A DNA stretch of 64,000 nt from CAVQTK01 sp963716455 (GTDB lineage Bacteria; Pseudomonadota; Gammaproteobacteria; Coxiellales; Coxiellaceae): positions 62,001 through 126,000 of the forward strand of contig CAVQTK010000013.1 of NCBI GenBank assembly GCA_963716455.1, in the 5' to 3' direction. Below, one piece after another: positions 37,793-47,401 of the stretch. The number at the start of each line of letters is the position of its first letter. Within the stretch, counting starts at the first letter, position 1. Made by a program: the position numbers and the translations under genes. The notes under the pieces are model-generated. The model did not search any database and was not told the DNA's origin. It saw nothing but the letters and a program-made list of their open reading frames with translations.

Positions 37793-40105
37793 TTATAACT
37801 GCCAAAAATAAACATGTTCATTTGCACGTCTGAAGCTCACTAGACCCTGAGAAGAAATATGTAAACTAACAGCACCATCTATACTGGTAAAAAAGGTTTT
37901 AACACCCATCGCTTGATAACGCGCCACCACTTCAGCAGCTGGGAAATGGTAACGATTGGCAAATCCTAGAGAGAATAAAGCATAATGAGGATATACTGCT
38001 TTTAAAAAAGACATTGTTGATGAAGTTCTACTGCCATGATGAGGAACTATCATTACATAAGAATGTAGTTTAGCTCCGTATTTGGTAACTAAGACCTCCT
38101 CAGCAGAAGCTTCAATATCACCCACTAACAAGATTTCATGACCTGATGTGCCAATTTGCATTACGCATGAGCTATTGTTTTTTCTATACCGCGTTCTTTT
38201 TTCAGGAGCTAACATACGAAAAGGCACTGCATCCCATTGCCATTGTTGTCCAGCATGGCAAAATTGTGCTCGAGAAGAAAATTGTTTAGGAACACTGCTG
38301 ATAATCTGAAATACAGGCCAGGCTTTTAATAAACTAAATGCTCCACCGCTATGATCATTATCTCCATGACTGATTATCAAACTATTTATTTGTTTAATTC
38401 CTGATTTTTGTAAAAAGGGAGAGATGATGTCTCGTCCCGCATCAAACCCCTCTATAATATGAGCACCTGTATCATAGATCATAACATGATGGGTAGTCTG
38501 CACTACTACAGCTAATCCTTGCCCAACATCTAAGAGGGTAATCCATACAGCTCCCAATTCAGGTTGAGAAGGTCGTATTAGGCAAAGGGGCATAACTCCC
38601 AAAAAACCTAACCAACGGACAAGAATAGGTAGAGGTGAAAAGAACCATGCCACTCCCAATAAAGCGCTTAACATCCAAATCGGTGACACAGATTGATGCC
38701 AGGTAGAAAAAGGTAAATAGGCTATCCAATGTAACCCATGCCAAAGCGGTAAAAATAAAAATCCTGCCTCTTTAAAAAGCCATTGCCCGAGTGGCAAATA
38801 AAAAATACTAACTACTGCAGCTAAAAAACAAAGCGGTACAATTATCCATGCAATCCATGGAATAGCTAAACAATTAGCAAAAATACTAACTAGAGAAAAC
38901 TGCTGAAAATAATATAAGCTTAAAGGCATTAAGCCGAAAAATACGATCAATTGCATTCTCAGCCATTGCCGCCACCGTGAAGATTGCAGCACCGTATCAT
39001 TCATCCCATAAGCAATCCAACCCACAGCAGTAAAGCTCAACCAAAATCCCGCCGCAAATAATGCCCATGGCTGACAAAAAAGTATTAATCCAAATGCACT
39101 CAATAATCTTTGCCAAAGTGTAGTTGAGCGATACAATAATTGACTCATCATCAAAATGAGAATCATGATTACCGCTCGTTGAGTCGCTAAACTCAAACCA
39201 GCAAGAGTACCGTATGCGATTGCAACTATTATGCTGCCAATTGCTCCTGCTTGTTGTGCAGGCAAGCGCAGTAATAAATAAGAAGAGCAACTCCAGCCCC
39301 ATCGTACTAAGTAATAAATTACCATAGCTATTAAACCTACGTGTAAACCAGAAATAGCCAGTAGATGAGTAGTTCCCGTTCGACGCAGTATTTCCCAATC
39401 TTCTATCCTTAAAGTATTTTGCACTCCAATGGTTAAAGCATTGAGTACCGCAGCAGCTGTATAATCCAAGACAGCTTGTTGAATAATGCGTTGCAGAGAT
39501 TGTCGCCATTTATCTACAACATACCATAGGGGAAAATGGTTTGGTAAAAGAGAAAAAGGTTGATTTAGTGCTACATATCCGGTTGCGTGGATTCCTTCAA
39601 TCAAAAACTTACGCGGACGGTAAAAATCATTTGGGTTACTTAGCGCATGAGGTGGTTTTAAACGCACGAAAACGGCCCACCTCTCTCCCACTTGTAACAT
39701 TGGATGGGGATTCCCCCAAGTAAGTTGTAGAAGTTTACGCTCAGCTTTCCCATTAAATTGTTCTGTAGCTAGGCGAAAACTAGAATACAGAGCTTGATCT
39801 GTTGGTATAGAAACAATAGTTCCTGTTACTTTAATATTTTTTCCTATCCATCGGGATGATAATTGGTCACTTAACCAGCGATTAGCTTGATAATCTCCAA
39901 AACTTAAACCTAATAAATAAATAATTATTAAATGTCCAATCGGTTTCAAATAAGAAGATAATAAAGGCCACCCAACTAAGCATATTAATACTATTTCTAA
40001 ACACAACATAAACGGAGGGACTAACCGCAAATGTGCTACGCTCCAAATCCCTAATGCAAAGCTTGTAATACGCAAAATTTTAAAATCTAAATGAACAGCC
40101 CACAT
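37793..40105 (-). CDS. comEC: ComEC/Rec2 DNA-uptake channel
   Basis: The product has 770 residues, full length and intact. Residues 1-230 hold the N-terminal helices and the OB-like DUF4131 part (GKNIKVTGTIVSIPTDQA). The central competence domain has the signature RTGTTHLLAISGLHVGLIAM. The C-terminal part is a metallo-beta-lactamase-like domain: ITLLDVGQGLAVVVQT, SHGDNDHSGGAFSLL, VPHHGSRTSSTMSFL. The protein moves single-stranded DNA across the inner membrane during natural transformation. In host-restricted bacteria an intact comEC is worth noting. Confidence 0.93.
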   Translation of the reverse strand: MWAVHLDFKILRITSFALGIWSVAHLRLVPPFMLCLEIVLICLVGWPLLSSYLKPIGHLIIIYLLGLSFGDYQANRWLSDQLSSRWIGKNIKVTGTIVSIPTDQALYSSFRLATEQFNGKAERKLLQLTWGNPHPMLQVGERWAVFVRLKPPHALSNPNDFYRPRKFLIEGIHATGYVALNQPFSLLPNHFPLWYVVDKWRQSLQRIIQQAVLDYTAAAVLNALTIGVQNTLRIEDWEILRRTGTTHLLAISGLHVGLIAMVIYYLVRWGWSCSSYLLLRLPAQQAGAIGSIIVAIAYGTLAGLSLATQRAVIMILILMMSQLLYRSTTLWQRLLSAFGLILFCQPWALFAAGFWLSFTAVGWIAYGMNDTVLQSSRWRQWLRMQLIVFFGLMPLSLYYFQQFSLVSIFANCLAIPWIAWIIVPLCFLAAVVSIFYLPLGQWLFKEAGFLFLPLWHGLHWIAYLPFSTWHQSVSPIWMLSALLGVAWFFSPLPILVRWLGFLGVMPLCLIRPSQPELGAVWITLLDVGQGLAVVVQTTHHVMIYDTGAHIIEGFDAGRDIISPFLQKSGIKQINSLIISHGDNDHSGGAFSLLKAWPVFQIISSVPKQFSSRAQFCHAGQQWQWDAVPFRMLAPEKRTRYRKNNSSCVMQIGTSGHEILLVGDIEASAEEVLVTKYGAKLHSYVMIVPHHGSRTSSTMSFLKAVYPHYALFSLGFANRYHFPAAEVVARYQAMGVKTFFTSIDGAVSLHISSQGLVSFRRANEHVYFWQL

Positions 40106-40134
40106 AAGCTTATATAAACAAAAAAGTTGCTTAG

Positions 40135-40195
40135 GAAATACTCGGAAATTTTGTAATAGATGGGCGTTCCAAGCTATAGGGTAAGCGCTATTACG
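40135..40195. repeat. Dispersed repeat family R4, copy 2
   Basis: The core GATGGGCGTTCCAAGCTATA is shared with 1758-1777, with a similar GAAATTTT stretch before and GTAAGCG after. It lies between the comEC start and the end of the lipase gene. Confidence 0.5.
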
Positions 40196-40211
40196 ATTTA
40201 GTTACGATTTA

Positions 40212-40858
40212 TTAGGGGGCAAAATGACCATGCTCTATAAAGTATAGAGTTTGCTGGATAACGATGGAGTAACTTGGAAAGGATACATGATTAACTGGTA
40301 AGGTCAGGTGATCACGACAACCAACTAATTGAGTACTGGCTACTGTCACCTTACCGTCATTTGGTGAGTCCAAACAATATTTAGAAAAAAAATAATCATA
40401 AAATATGTATTGATTTCCCGCTATTATTCCCAATTCATAGTTGGCAATTCCTATTTGATGGCAAATACCCTTTTTTTAGTCCCCAGTTGCAGGGCAGCGG
40501 GTCCATGTATTTTGCGATATAACCAATACTTCCCAAGATGGTCAATAATAGCAGAACCATGGTAAGGTGGCCCTAATGCAACGATCCGACCTAAATTTAT
40601 CGGACGATATTTTTGTAGAATGTTGTGAATCAGAATGGCTCCCAAAGAGTGACCCACAAAATGGACAGTTTTAGATTTATCAGGGCATTCATTTGCTATC
40701 TGTGGGATCAGTTGATCAACCAGACTTTCAACAGAATAACGAGTTGAAGAATAATTTAAACTTTTTGCTTCATAACCATTTTTGGTAAGAAATTCAGTCA
40801 GCATTCTCATGGAGCGTGAAGTGCGCCCTAATCCATGTAATAAAAATACATAACTCAT
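40212..40858 (-). CDS. Alpha/beta-hydrolase (lipase-like), one frameshift
   Basis: The N-terminus MSYVFLLHGLGRTSRSMRML has the HGLGR oxyanion loop, and VHFVGHSLGAILIHNILQKY the GHSLG nucleophile elbow. After an indel in the A7 run near 40460 the frame goes on as GICHQIGIANYELGIIAG, and the end shows SPNDGKVTVASTQLVGCRDH (the Asp) and LPVNHVSFPSY (the catalytic His). All three triad residues are present, total about 215 residues. It resembles short-chain lipase-like proteins of the DUF676/PGAP1 type common in gammaproteobacteria. No signal peptide, so cytosolic. The substrate is unknown. Confidence 0.8.
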
Positions 40859-40924
40859 TTAATAAGATCCGATAACATGGCAATCGCATTGAACCTCGTA
40901 ACGTTATTACGAGTGACCCAAAGC

Positions 40925-41009
40925 CGTCATTGCGAGAAGCGTTTAGCGACGCGGCAATCCAGTTTTTCTATCTGGATCGCCACGCTCACTGTGTGAGCTC
41001 GCGATGACG
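40925..41009. repeat. Palindromic repeat, R1 core type
   Basis: CGTCATTGCGAGAAGCG ... GCAATCCAG, a short loop, CTGGATCGCCACGCTC ... TCGCGATGACG. An inverted repeat of about 85 bp in the gap between pnp and the lipase gene. The terminal GGGTC sequence of the full R1 form is absent. It can fold as a long hairpin and may end pnp transcripts. Confidence 0.65.
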
Positions 41010-41029
41010 AACTGTAGCCCCACAATAAA

Positions 41030-43117
41030 TCATGCTGGCACTTCTTTCATGCTTAAACGCACCCGACCTTGACGATCGATCTCTATAACTTTTACCCGAA
41101 CTGTTTGTCCTTCGGTAAGAAAGTCACGCACGTCACGTACATGTTCATGGCAAATTTGCGAAATATGCAACAAACCTTGGCGACCTGGAAGAATTTCGAC
41201 AAAGGCGCCAAAATCAGCTAATTTGACTACAGTTCCTGGATAAATCTTATTTAATTCTACATCAGCGGTTAATGCTTCAATCCTTCGCTGGACTTCTGCA
41301 CTGTCTTTTGCATTAACAGCAGCAATTTTGATAACGCCATCATCACTAATATCAATAGTAGTTCCCGTTGATTCTGTTAATCCCCTAATGGTAGCACCAC
41401 CTTTACCAATAACTTCACGTACTTTATCTGGATTAATTTTCATCATAGTAATACGAGGTGCAAAAGCAGATAAATCAGATCGAGGCTGCGTAATGGCATT
41501 ATTCATTTCTTGTAAAATATGCATCCGTCCTTGACGAGCTTGTTCCAGAGCACGCTGCATAATTTCTTTAGAAATTCCTAAAATTTTGATATCCATTTGT
41601 AATGCCGTTACCCCAAATAAGGTTCCAGCTACTTTAAAATCCATATCGCCAAGATGATCCTCATCTCCAAGAATATCGGTTAAAATAGCAAATTGATGCC
41701 CTTCCTTAATCAAACCCATAGCAATTCCAGCAACTGCCGCTTTTATAGGCACCCCAGCATCCATTAATGCTAAACTGGCTCCACAAACACTTGCCATAGA
41801 ACTCGATCCGTTTGACTCCGTAATTTCAGATACTACTCTGATTACATAAGGGAATTGTTCCATAGAGGGAATAACTGCAGCTAATGCTCTACGAGCTAAA
41901 CGACCATGGCCAATTTCGCGGCGCTTTGGACCACTTAGCAGACCAATCTCGCCAACAGAATAAGGAGGAAAGTTGTAATGGAAAATAAAGGTTTCTTTGC
42001 GATCACCCTCTAAATCATCCAGCATTTGCGCGTCACGTTCAGTTCCCAAAGTGCTAATCACTAACGCTTGGGTTTCTCCACGGGTAAATAAAGCTGAACC
42101 GTGTGTACGTGATAAAATACTGGTTTGGATTGTAATGGGTCTTACTGTAATAGTATCTCGCCCATCTATACGCCGCTCTCCAGCTAAAATACGTTGGCGT
42201 ACAATTTGGCCTTCTAAATTTGAAAGTAATGTCGTTATTCGCCCTACACTAGGAGCCTCTGCGTTCTCCGAATTGCATAGTTTAGCAATGATTTCGGCTC
42301 GTACTTCCGCTAATTTATTTTTACGTGCGCCTTGTTCCTGGATGCGATAAGCTACTTCCAATACGGGTTTACCTAATTCAACAATAACTTGTTCAAGTGC
42401 TTGATCACGTTTAGGTGGTTGCCACGTCCATGGCGCCTTAGCAGCCTCAAGTATCAATTCTTCAATTGCGCGTATAGCCACTTGCATTTGTTCGTGGCCA
42501 AATAGTACAGCACCTAGCATGACTTCTTCAGATAATTGATCTGCCTCTGATTCCACCATGATTACTGCATCTTTAGTTCCTGCAACTACTAAATTAAGCT
42601 GCGAATTTTCCAATTCACTAAAGGATGGATTTAATAAATATTGACCATCTCGATAACCCACTCGAGCGGCTCCCAGAGGTCCATTAAAGGGTATTCCAGA
42701 CAAACCTAATGCTGCTGCAGTTCCAATTATAGCTGGAATATCAGTGGGTTCATGAGGATCCACGGACAATACAGTGGCCACTACTTGAACTTCATGATTA
42801 AAACCTTCAGGAAACAAGGGGCGTAAAGGTCGATCGATTAGACGAGATGTGAGTGTTTCTTTTTCAGTAGGCCGTCCTTCACGTTTAAAATATCCTCCAG
42901 GAACCTTCCCTACTGCATAACTTTTTTCTTGGTAATTTACTGTCAACGGGAAAAAATCACGTTCCTCATTAACGTTTTTTTGACCAACTACTGTTACCAA
43001 TAATACTGTTTCATCCATTCGGATCAGAACAGCGCCATCAGCTTGACGGGCGATACGGCCTGTTTCTATAGTGACTTGGTGATCACCAAATTGAAATGTT
43101 TTAGTTACTACTTTCAC
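41030..43117 (-). CDS. pnp: Polynucleotide phosphorylase
   Basis: The product has 695 residues, complete. Two RNase PH-like domains (IDRPLRPLFPEGF in the first; RRIDGRDTITVRPI and ILGDEDHLGDMDFKVAGT with the catalytic Asp in the second), a KH domain (IGKGGATIRGLTESTGTTID) and the S1 domain (YPGTVVKLADFGAFVEILPG) close the protein. It degrades RNA phosphorolytically in the degradosome. It lies 30 bp after rpsO in the same direction, the classic rpsO-pnp operon. Confidence 0.96.
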   Translation of the reverse strand: MKVVTKTFQFGDHQVTIETGRIARQADGAVLIRMDETVLLVTVVGQKNVNEERDFFPLTVNYQEKSYAVGKVPGGYFKREGRPTEKETLTSRLIDRPLRPLFPEGFNHEVQVVATVLSVDPHEPTDIPAIIGTAAALGLSGIPFNGPLGAARVGYRDGQYLLNPSFSELENSQLNLVVAGTKDAVIMVESEADQLSEEVMLGAVLFGHEQMQVAIRAIEELILEAAKAPWTWQPPKRDQALEQVIVELGKPVLEVAYRIQEQGARKNKLAEVRAEIIAKLCNSENAEAPSVGRITTLLSNLEGQIVRQRILAGERRIDGRDTITVRPITIQTSILSRTHGSALFTRGETQALVISTLGTERDAQMLDDLEGDRKETFIFHYNFPPYSVGEIGLLSGPKRREIGHGRLARRALAAVIPSMEQFPYVIRVVSEITESNGSSSMASVCGASLALMDAGVPIKAAVAGIAMGLIKEGHQFAILTDILGDEDHLGDMDFKVAGTLFGVTALQMDIKILGISKEIMQRALEQARQGRMHILQEMNNAITQPRSDLSAFAPRITMMKINPDKVREVIGKGGATIRGLTESTGTTIDISDDGVIKIAAVNAKDSAEVQRRIEALTADVELNKIYPGTVVKLADFGAFVEILPGRQGLLHISQICHEHVRDVRDFLTEGQTVRVKVIEIDRQGRVRLSMKEVPA

Positions 43118-43147
43118 AAATTTATTTTCCTCATCGGTAATTTTTAG

Positions 43148-43417
43148 CTATCCTCTTAGACCCAAACGCTGCACTAATTTACGATATCTCACTAAATCTT
43201 TACGTTTAACATAATCTAGTAAAGTACGACGTAAACTCACTAGTCGGAGTAGACCGCGGCGTGAATGATGATCATGTTTATGGATATTAAAATGCTCAGT
43301 TAAGCCTTTAATCCTGGCTGTCAATAGTGCTACTTGCACCTCTGGAGAACCTGTATCTCCAGGAATGGCTTGATATTCTTGAATAATTTTGGTTTTATCA
43401 GTTGCAGTCAATGACAT
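43148..43417 (-). CDS. rpsO: 30S ribosomal protein S15
   Basis: The product has 89 residues, exactly the family length. QEYQAIPGDTGSPEVQVALL, HKHDHHSRRGLLRLVSLRRT and RYRKLVQRLGLRG are canonical S15. It binds 16S rRNA early in 30S assembly. It stands before pnp as expected; truB, usually upstream, is absent and galU with repeats takes its place. About 220 bp without a gene precede it and must hold the promoter. Confidence 0.97.
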   Translation of the reverse strand: MSLTATDKTKIIQEYQAIPGDTGSPEVQVALLTARIKGLTEHFNIHKHDHHSRRGLLRLVSLRRTLLDYVKRKDLVRYRKLVQRLGLRG

Positions 43418-43690
43418 CTTGATTTCCTCACAGTTAACAGATTAAATAACCTCCTGTTAAAATATCCGCTGTCATTGACAGACATATCACAGGAGACGAC
43501 GAGCTATTCACTAGCAATCTGCGGGTTACAGTGTTTAAACGAAAAACTCCCTAATTTGTAACCTACTCTTTAAGTAAGCTACGGTTCCTTGCTACACGAC
43601 TGTTACCTTTTTATCAGAGACGGCGATTGTAGCTCAGTCAAGTTAATTTGTATAGTATTTATTTGTAATAACTCAGGTGTGGAAAATACC

Positions 43691-43730
43691 CTGCCTGCAT
43701 GTGAACATTCAGCTGTTAAATAAGTTCGAA
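43691..43730. repeat. Dispersed repeat family R3, copy 2
   Basis: It matches 1640-1680 (TGAACATTCAGCTGTTAAAT against TGAACGTTCAGCTGTTAGAC), followed by AAGTTCGAA / AAGTTTGAA. It lies 16 bp from an R2 element in the gap between galU and rpsO. Confidence 0.5.
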
Positions 43731-43746
43731 GAAGCATCACTAAAAA

Positions 43747-43878
43747 TAGACTTCTTGCAAAACCCAGTATTTTGGACTCGTCTTGTTATAAACAAAGGCA
43801 AGGCGTGTTGCTTTCGAGGAGCGGAGTTTACATGCGAGTAAATGGGCCTCAAAAGATGAAGGTTTTGCAAGAAGTCTA
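43747..43878. repeat. MITE-like repeat R2, complete copy
   Basis: A 132-bp element with termini TAGACTTCTTGCAAAACC and GGTTTTGCAAGAAGTCTA, perfectly inverted over 18 bp and flanked by A/T. The inside (GTATTTTGGACTCG ... GGAGCGGAGTTTACATGCGA) is almost the same at 52460-52589. No reading frame. The ends resemble those of the IS5-like element at 19626. Confidence 0.85.
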
Positions 43879-43883
43879 ATAAC

Positions 43884-44786
43884 TTACTTCGCATCGATAG
43901 TATCTTCTTCTAATAAGTCCCTCAGACGCTCTTGTAGAAGGGGTCCTAAATCGGGACGTCGTAACGCATAAGCAATCATAGCCTCTAAAAACCCCAATTT
44001 ATTACCGCAATCATAACGTTTGCCTTTAAAAGGAAATGCTGTAACAGCCTCTTCCTTTATAAGAGCGGCTATGGCGTCAGTTAATTGAATTTCACCGCCA
44101 ACTCCATGAGTTGTACATTCTAGTAAGCCAAAAATGCGTGGTGTCAATATATAACGGCCCACCACACCATATTGAGAGGGAGCAACGGCGGGTTTGGGTT
44201 TTTCTACAATTCCATTGATACGAAAACGAGCAGTGGAAATTTCACTTTGAGCTAAAGATACAATGCCATATTGATCGGTTTCATCACTAGGAACATGCTC
44301 TACGGCTATTACGCTGGATTGAGTTCGATTAAAGACTTGCATCATTGCATACAAACATCCGCGTGGTTCACAATCAATAATGTCATCTGCTAACAATACT
44401 GCAAATGGCTTTTCTCCTACAATTTGTTTCGCTCGTAATACTGCATCGCCTAATCCAGCTGGATTAGGTTGACGTACATAAACGACACTCACTGATGGAG
44501 GAACAATATTCCTTATCATTTCCAGTTCTGCTTGCTTGCCTTGCTGTTCCAGGCGGCTTTCAAATTCATAATGTCGATCAAAATAATCTTCAATGGCATA
44601 TTTACTATTACTGGTAACAAAAATAAGTTGTTCTATACCTGCTTCGATTGCCTCTTCAACAACATATTGAATCAAAGGCTTATCCACAATAGGGAGCATT
44701 TCTTTCGGACCTGCTTTTGTAATTGGTAAAAACCGTGTGCCTAAACCAGCTACGGGAAAAACTGCTGTCTTAATTGCTTGTGTCAA
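43884..44786 (-). CDS. galU: UTP-glucose-1-phosphate uridylyltransferase
   Basis: The product has 300 residues. It makes UDP-glucose for envelope sugars. The nucleotide loop IKTAVFPVAGLGTRFLPITK, EMLPIVDKPLIQYVVEEAIE, PAGLGDAVLRAK, VLLADDIID and VGRYILTPRIF are typical. The frame is open up to ATG 44855, but that would overlap pgi by 65 bp. I prefer TTG 44786, because AGGAGA lies 7 bp before it and the conserved protein starts there. It is 4 bp after the pgi stop, so pgi-galU form an operon. The end abuts an R2 element. Confidence 0.92.
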   Translation of the reverse strand: MTQAIKTAVFPVAGLGTRFLPITKAGPKEMLPIVDKPLIQYVVEEAIEAGIEQLIFVTSNSKYAIEDYFDRHYEFESRLEQQGKQAELEMIRNIVPPSVSVVYVRQPNPAGLGDAVLRAKQIVGEKPFAVLLADDIIDCEPRGCLYAMMQVFNRTQSSVIAVEHVPSDETDQYGIVSLAQSEISTARFRINGIVEKPKPAVAPSQYGVVGRYILTPRIFGLLECTTHGVGGEIQLTDAIAALIKEEAVTAFPFKGKRYDCGNKLGFLEAMIAYALRRPDLGPLLQERLRDLLEEDTIDAK

Positions 44787-44790
44787 AGGA

Positions 44791-46410
44791 TTATCTCCTA
44801 TCTTGTTGTTGGATCCATGTGATGAGCCCTGCTGTTGAGCTATCGTAATGATCATTTTGAAATTTTGTACTTAACTCACCAGAAATTTGCTTGGCTAAAT
44901 TTTTTCCACGTTCAACACCCCATTGATCAAAGGCATTAACTCCCCAAATAACGCTATTCACAAATACCCGATGTTCATATAACGCCAACAATGCGCCTAG
45001 CGCATAGGGTGTAACTTTAGGAAATAAAAGCATATTATTTGGACAATTACCTGGAATAACTTGCTGTGCAACGAACCCTGGTGGCAATCCGGATTCTTGT
45101 TTTTGGTTCAATTCCTTTTGCACTTGGTTCTCTGTATATCCCACCATCAATACCTGACTTTGTGCTAAACAATATGCTATTAAAGCAGGATTATCTAACG
45201 GCAAAATAAAATCAATAGCCACCGGTTGATTTCCTTGCATCAATAATTGGTGAAAGCTATGTTGACTATTGGAACCAGAACCACCCCATACTATAAAACC
45301 GGTCTCACATTCTGCCGGCTTACCTAATTCGTCTACTCGTTTTCCTAAGCTTTCCATATATACCTGTTGAAGATGATCAGGTAAATAACGCAGTGACCGA
45401 CCATATGAAATAACAGCTCGGTTGGGAATGCTTAAAAAATTATTATACCATACATCGAGTAAGCCTAAGATCACCGGAATATTATTTTTAAAATCACTAT
45501 TCCTAAAATGAAGGTCCATCGCATGTGCTCCAGCCAGGAATTCGTTAAATTTCTCCATTCCTATGGCGATGGCAATAATTAAACCTACAGCCGACCATAC
45601 AGAAAATCTTCCACCAACCCATTCCCAAAGATGGAGTACTTGTTCTGGGGAGATGCCAAATTTTATGGCACGTTCTGGCTTTGCGGTTACTGCAATGAAA
45701 TGTACGGCAGCCGCTTCTGCATTGGGAGCAGCTGCTAACACCCAAGCCTTTGCTACTTCAGCATTGGCTAAGGTTTCGCCCGTGGTAAATGATTTTGAAG
45801 CGATAATCAATAAAGTGGTGGAAGGGTTCAGTGTTGATAAAACCTGCTGTACATGGTCCGCATCTTGATGCGAAATAAAATGATAAGCTATTTTTGAGTC
45901 CACGTAAGATTCAAGAGCATTAAATGCCATTACCGGTCCTAAATCCGAACCTCCAATACCGAAATGGATTATAGTATCTATTGGCTGACCACTAAATCCT
46001 AAATAATGACGCTGGCGGATCTGGGTGACTATTTTATTCATGGTTGCCAAGGTAGCTTGCACCGCGAGAACAATATTTTCCCCGTCAACTATAATAGGAT
46101 CTGTTTGTAAATGGCGTAAGGCGGTATGAAGAGCGGGCCTATTTTCACTAATATTAACAATAGCCCCAGAGAATAATTGCTCAATCCGATCTTCTAATTT
46201 CCGCGTTTGCGCTAAATGGCACAGAAGATCAATCGTTTTTTGCGTAATACGATTTTTAGAATAATCCAATAAAAAACCCAAGCTTTCTAAGGAGAAACGA
46301 CGAAATCTTTGTGAATCCTCAGCAAACCAAACACCCATATGGGTGCCTTCTATATCGCGCTGATGCTCTTGTAAATTTCGCCATGCGGTAGTTTTTATTA
46401 AATAAGGCAT
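44791..46410 (-). CDS. pgi: Glucose-6-phosphate isomerase
   Basis: The product has 539 residues, complete. It interconverts glucose-6-P and fructose-6-P. Seen are IHFGIGGSDLGPVMAFNALE (substrate loop), IASKSFTTGETLANAEVAKA (phosphate-binding), the PGI signature near GRFSVWSAVGLIIAIAIGM, the catalytic Glu region YMESLGKRVDELGKP and GGSGSNSQHSFHQLLMQG. It is cotranscribed with galU, linking sugar phosphates to UDP-glucose. The upstream gap holds an R1-type palindrome. Confidence 0.96.
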   Translation of the reverse strand: MPYLIKTTAWRNLQEHQRDIEGTHMGVWFAEDSQRFRRFSLESLGFLLDYSKNRITQKTIDLLCHLAQTRKLEDRIEQLFSGAIVNISENRPALHTALRHLQTDPIIVDGENIVLAVQATLATMNKIVTQIRQRHYLGFSGQPIDTIIHFGIGGSDLGPVMAFNALESYVDSKIAYHFISHQDADHVQQVLSTLNPSTTLLIIASKSFTTGETLANAEVAKAWVLAAAPNAEAAAVHFIAVTAKPERAIKFGISPEQVLHLWEWVGGRFSVWSAVGLIIAIAIGMEKFNEFLAGAHAMDLHFRNSDFKNNIPVILGLLDVWYNNFLSIPNRAVISYGRSLRYLPDHLQQVYMESLGKRVDELGKPAECETGFIVWGGSGSNSQHSFHQLLMQGNQPVAIDFILPLDNPALIAYCLAQSQVLMVGYTENQVQKELNQKQESGLPPGFVAQQVIPGNCPNNMLLFPKVTPYALGALLALYEHRVFVNSVIWGVNAFDQWGVERGKNLAKQISGELSTKFQNDHYDSSTAGLITWIQQQDRR

Positions 46411-46511
46411 ATTATTATTATAATAAGGTTAAAATAAAAAACCCAGATTATTTAGTAGATTTTCTCTGTTTACTCGGTGCGCGCGATGCATGGGCGTCAG
46501 TTCAAAACATT

Positions 46512-46627
46512 CGTCATTAACGGGCTTGCGAGTGACAATCCAGTCCAATGTGGGTACAAAGTAAATCAGTTAATACATGCATTGTACTGGATTGCTTCCC
46601 CCGCTGCGCTCGGGGTCGTAATGACGA
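46512..46627. repeat. Palindromic repeat, R1 core type
   Basis: CGTCATTAACGGGCTTGCGA ... CAATCCAGTCC, a central AT-rich part, TACTGGATTGCTTCCCCCGC ... GGGGTCGTAATGACGA. It fills half of the 229-bp gap between pgi and the metallo-beta-lactamase-fold gene. Confidence 0.65.
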
Positions 46628-46639
46628 CAGCATTAATAT

Positions 46640-47401
46640 TTATAAATTAAAACACTGTCCACGCCTCACAAAGCCCGCGAATCCATCGGCTTTGGCAAAA
46701 GAGAATGTACGATCACAATGATATAACCACATTTTTGCTTTAATATTTGAGTCTAAGGTTTTTAATTCTTCATAATGTGCATGAACTTTTGAAGGAATAG
46801 CAGTAGTTTCACAATCATGAAAAATTAAATCGGAATTCAGATAGTAAGTTAGCATATGGCTGGGATTAAATTGAGCATCAGTGGTTATATATACTGTGCG
46901 AGAGCCAACACTGAAATATAACCCAAAGCTGGGCATATTTGCATAAGGAGAACAAACATGTAAATTTTGAATAACTTGAAAAGTAATTCCCTGCCAAACA
47001 AAACTTCCATTGATAGGAACAGGATGAACTTGAAAATAGGCCGATAGTGTGGCAGGTTCATTGGAAAGGGAAGTTAATCCCCCAGATAAAGTGTGTTCCC
47101 ACAAAGAATCTACCATGGTTTCACTTAGAAAAAGATTAGGCTTTGACAATTGAAGTACATCAAATTTCCGTGCAAAAGCTAACCATTCCAACCCTCCAGC
47201 ATGATCTGCATGAGCATGACTTACGTAAACATTTTTTATATCCCGGTAGCTAAGCCCCAAAGCATGTAGGGAACGACGCGCATCTGAACCACAATCGATA
47301 AGCAACATCTCGCCTGAATCTGCTTTTAGCAGCATATTTGAATGGAAATTACTCTTATCTACAATAAAGGAAGAACCTGTCCCGAGGAAAATTAATTGCA
47401 T
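46640..47401 (-). CDS. Metallo-beta-lactamase-fold hydrolase (RNase Z-like)
   Basis: The product has 253 residues. MQLIFLGTGSSF, LLIDCGSDARRSLHALGL and VSHAHADHAGGLEWLAFAR (the HxHxDH metal motif), later YITTDAQFNPSHM (Asp ligand) and FHDCET, make a binuclear-zinc fold. The start overlaps the glmM stop by 10 bp, so it is coupled to glmM. The closest type is the RNase Z/PhnP-like branch; the substrate cannot be told from sequence. Intact. Confidence 0.8.
   Translation of the reverse strand: MQLIFLGTGSSFIVDKSNFHSNMLLKADSGEMLLIDCGSDARRSLHALGLSYRDIKNVYVSHAHADHAGGLEWLAFARKFDVLQLSKPNLFLSETMVDSLWEHTLSGGLTSLSNEPATLSAYFQVHPVPINGSFVWQGITFQVIQNLHVCSPYANMPSFGLYFSVGSRTVYITTDAQFNPSHMLTYYLNSDLIFHDCETTAIPSKVHAHYEELKTLDSNIKAKMWLYHCDRTFSFAKADGFAGFVRRGQCFNL

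Noticed and set aside
38997..39509. 170-codon frame inside comEC
   Set aside because: Out-of-frame shadow of the conserved comEC membrane domain, rich in Ser/Cys/Tyr as such shadows are.
43620..43640. tRNA-like 5' sequence GGCGATTGTAGCTCAGT
   Set aside because: Only the first 17 bases resemble a tRNA; no anticodon arm, T arm or matching acceptor strand follows.
44786..44855. galU start at ATG 44855
   Set aside because: It would overlap pgi by 65 bp and add residues unlike the family; TTG 44786 has a well-placed AGGAGA.
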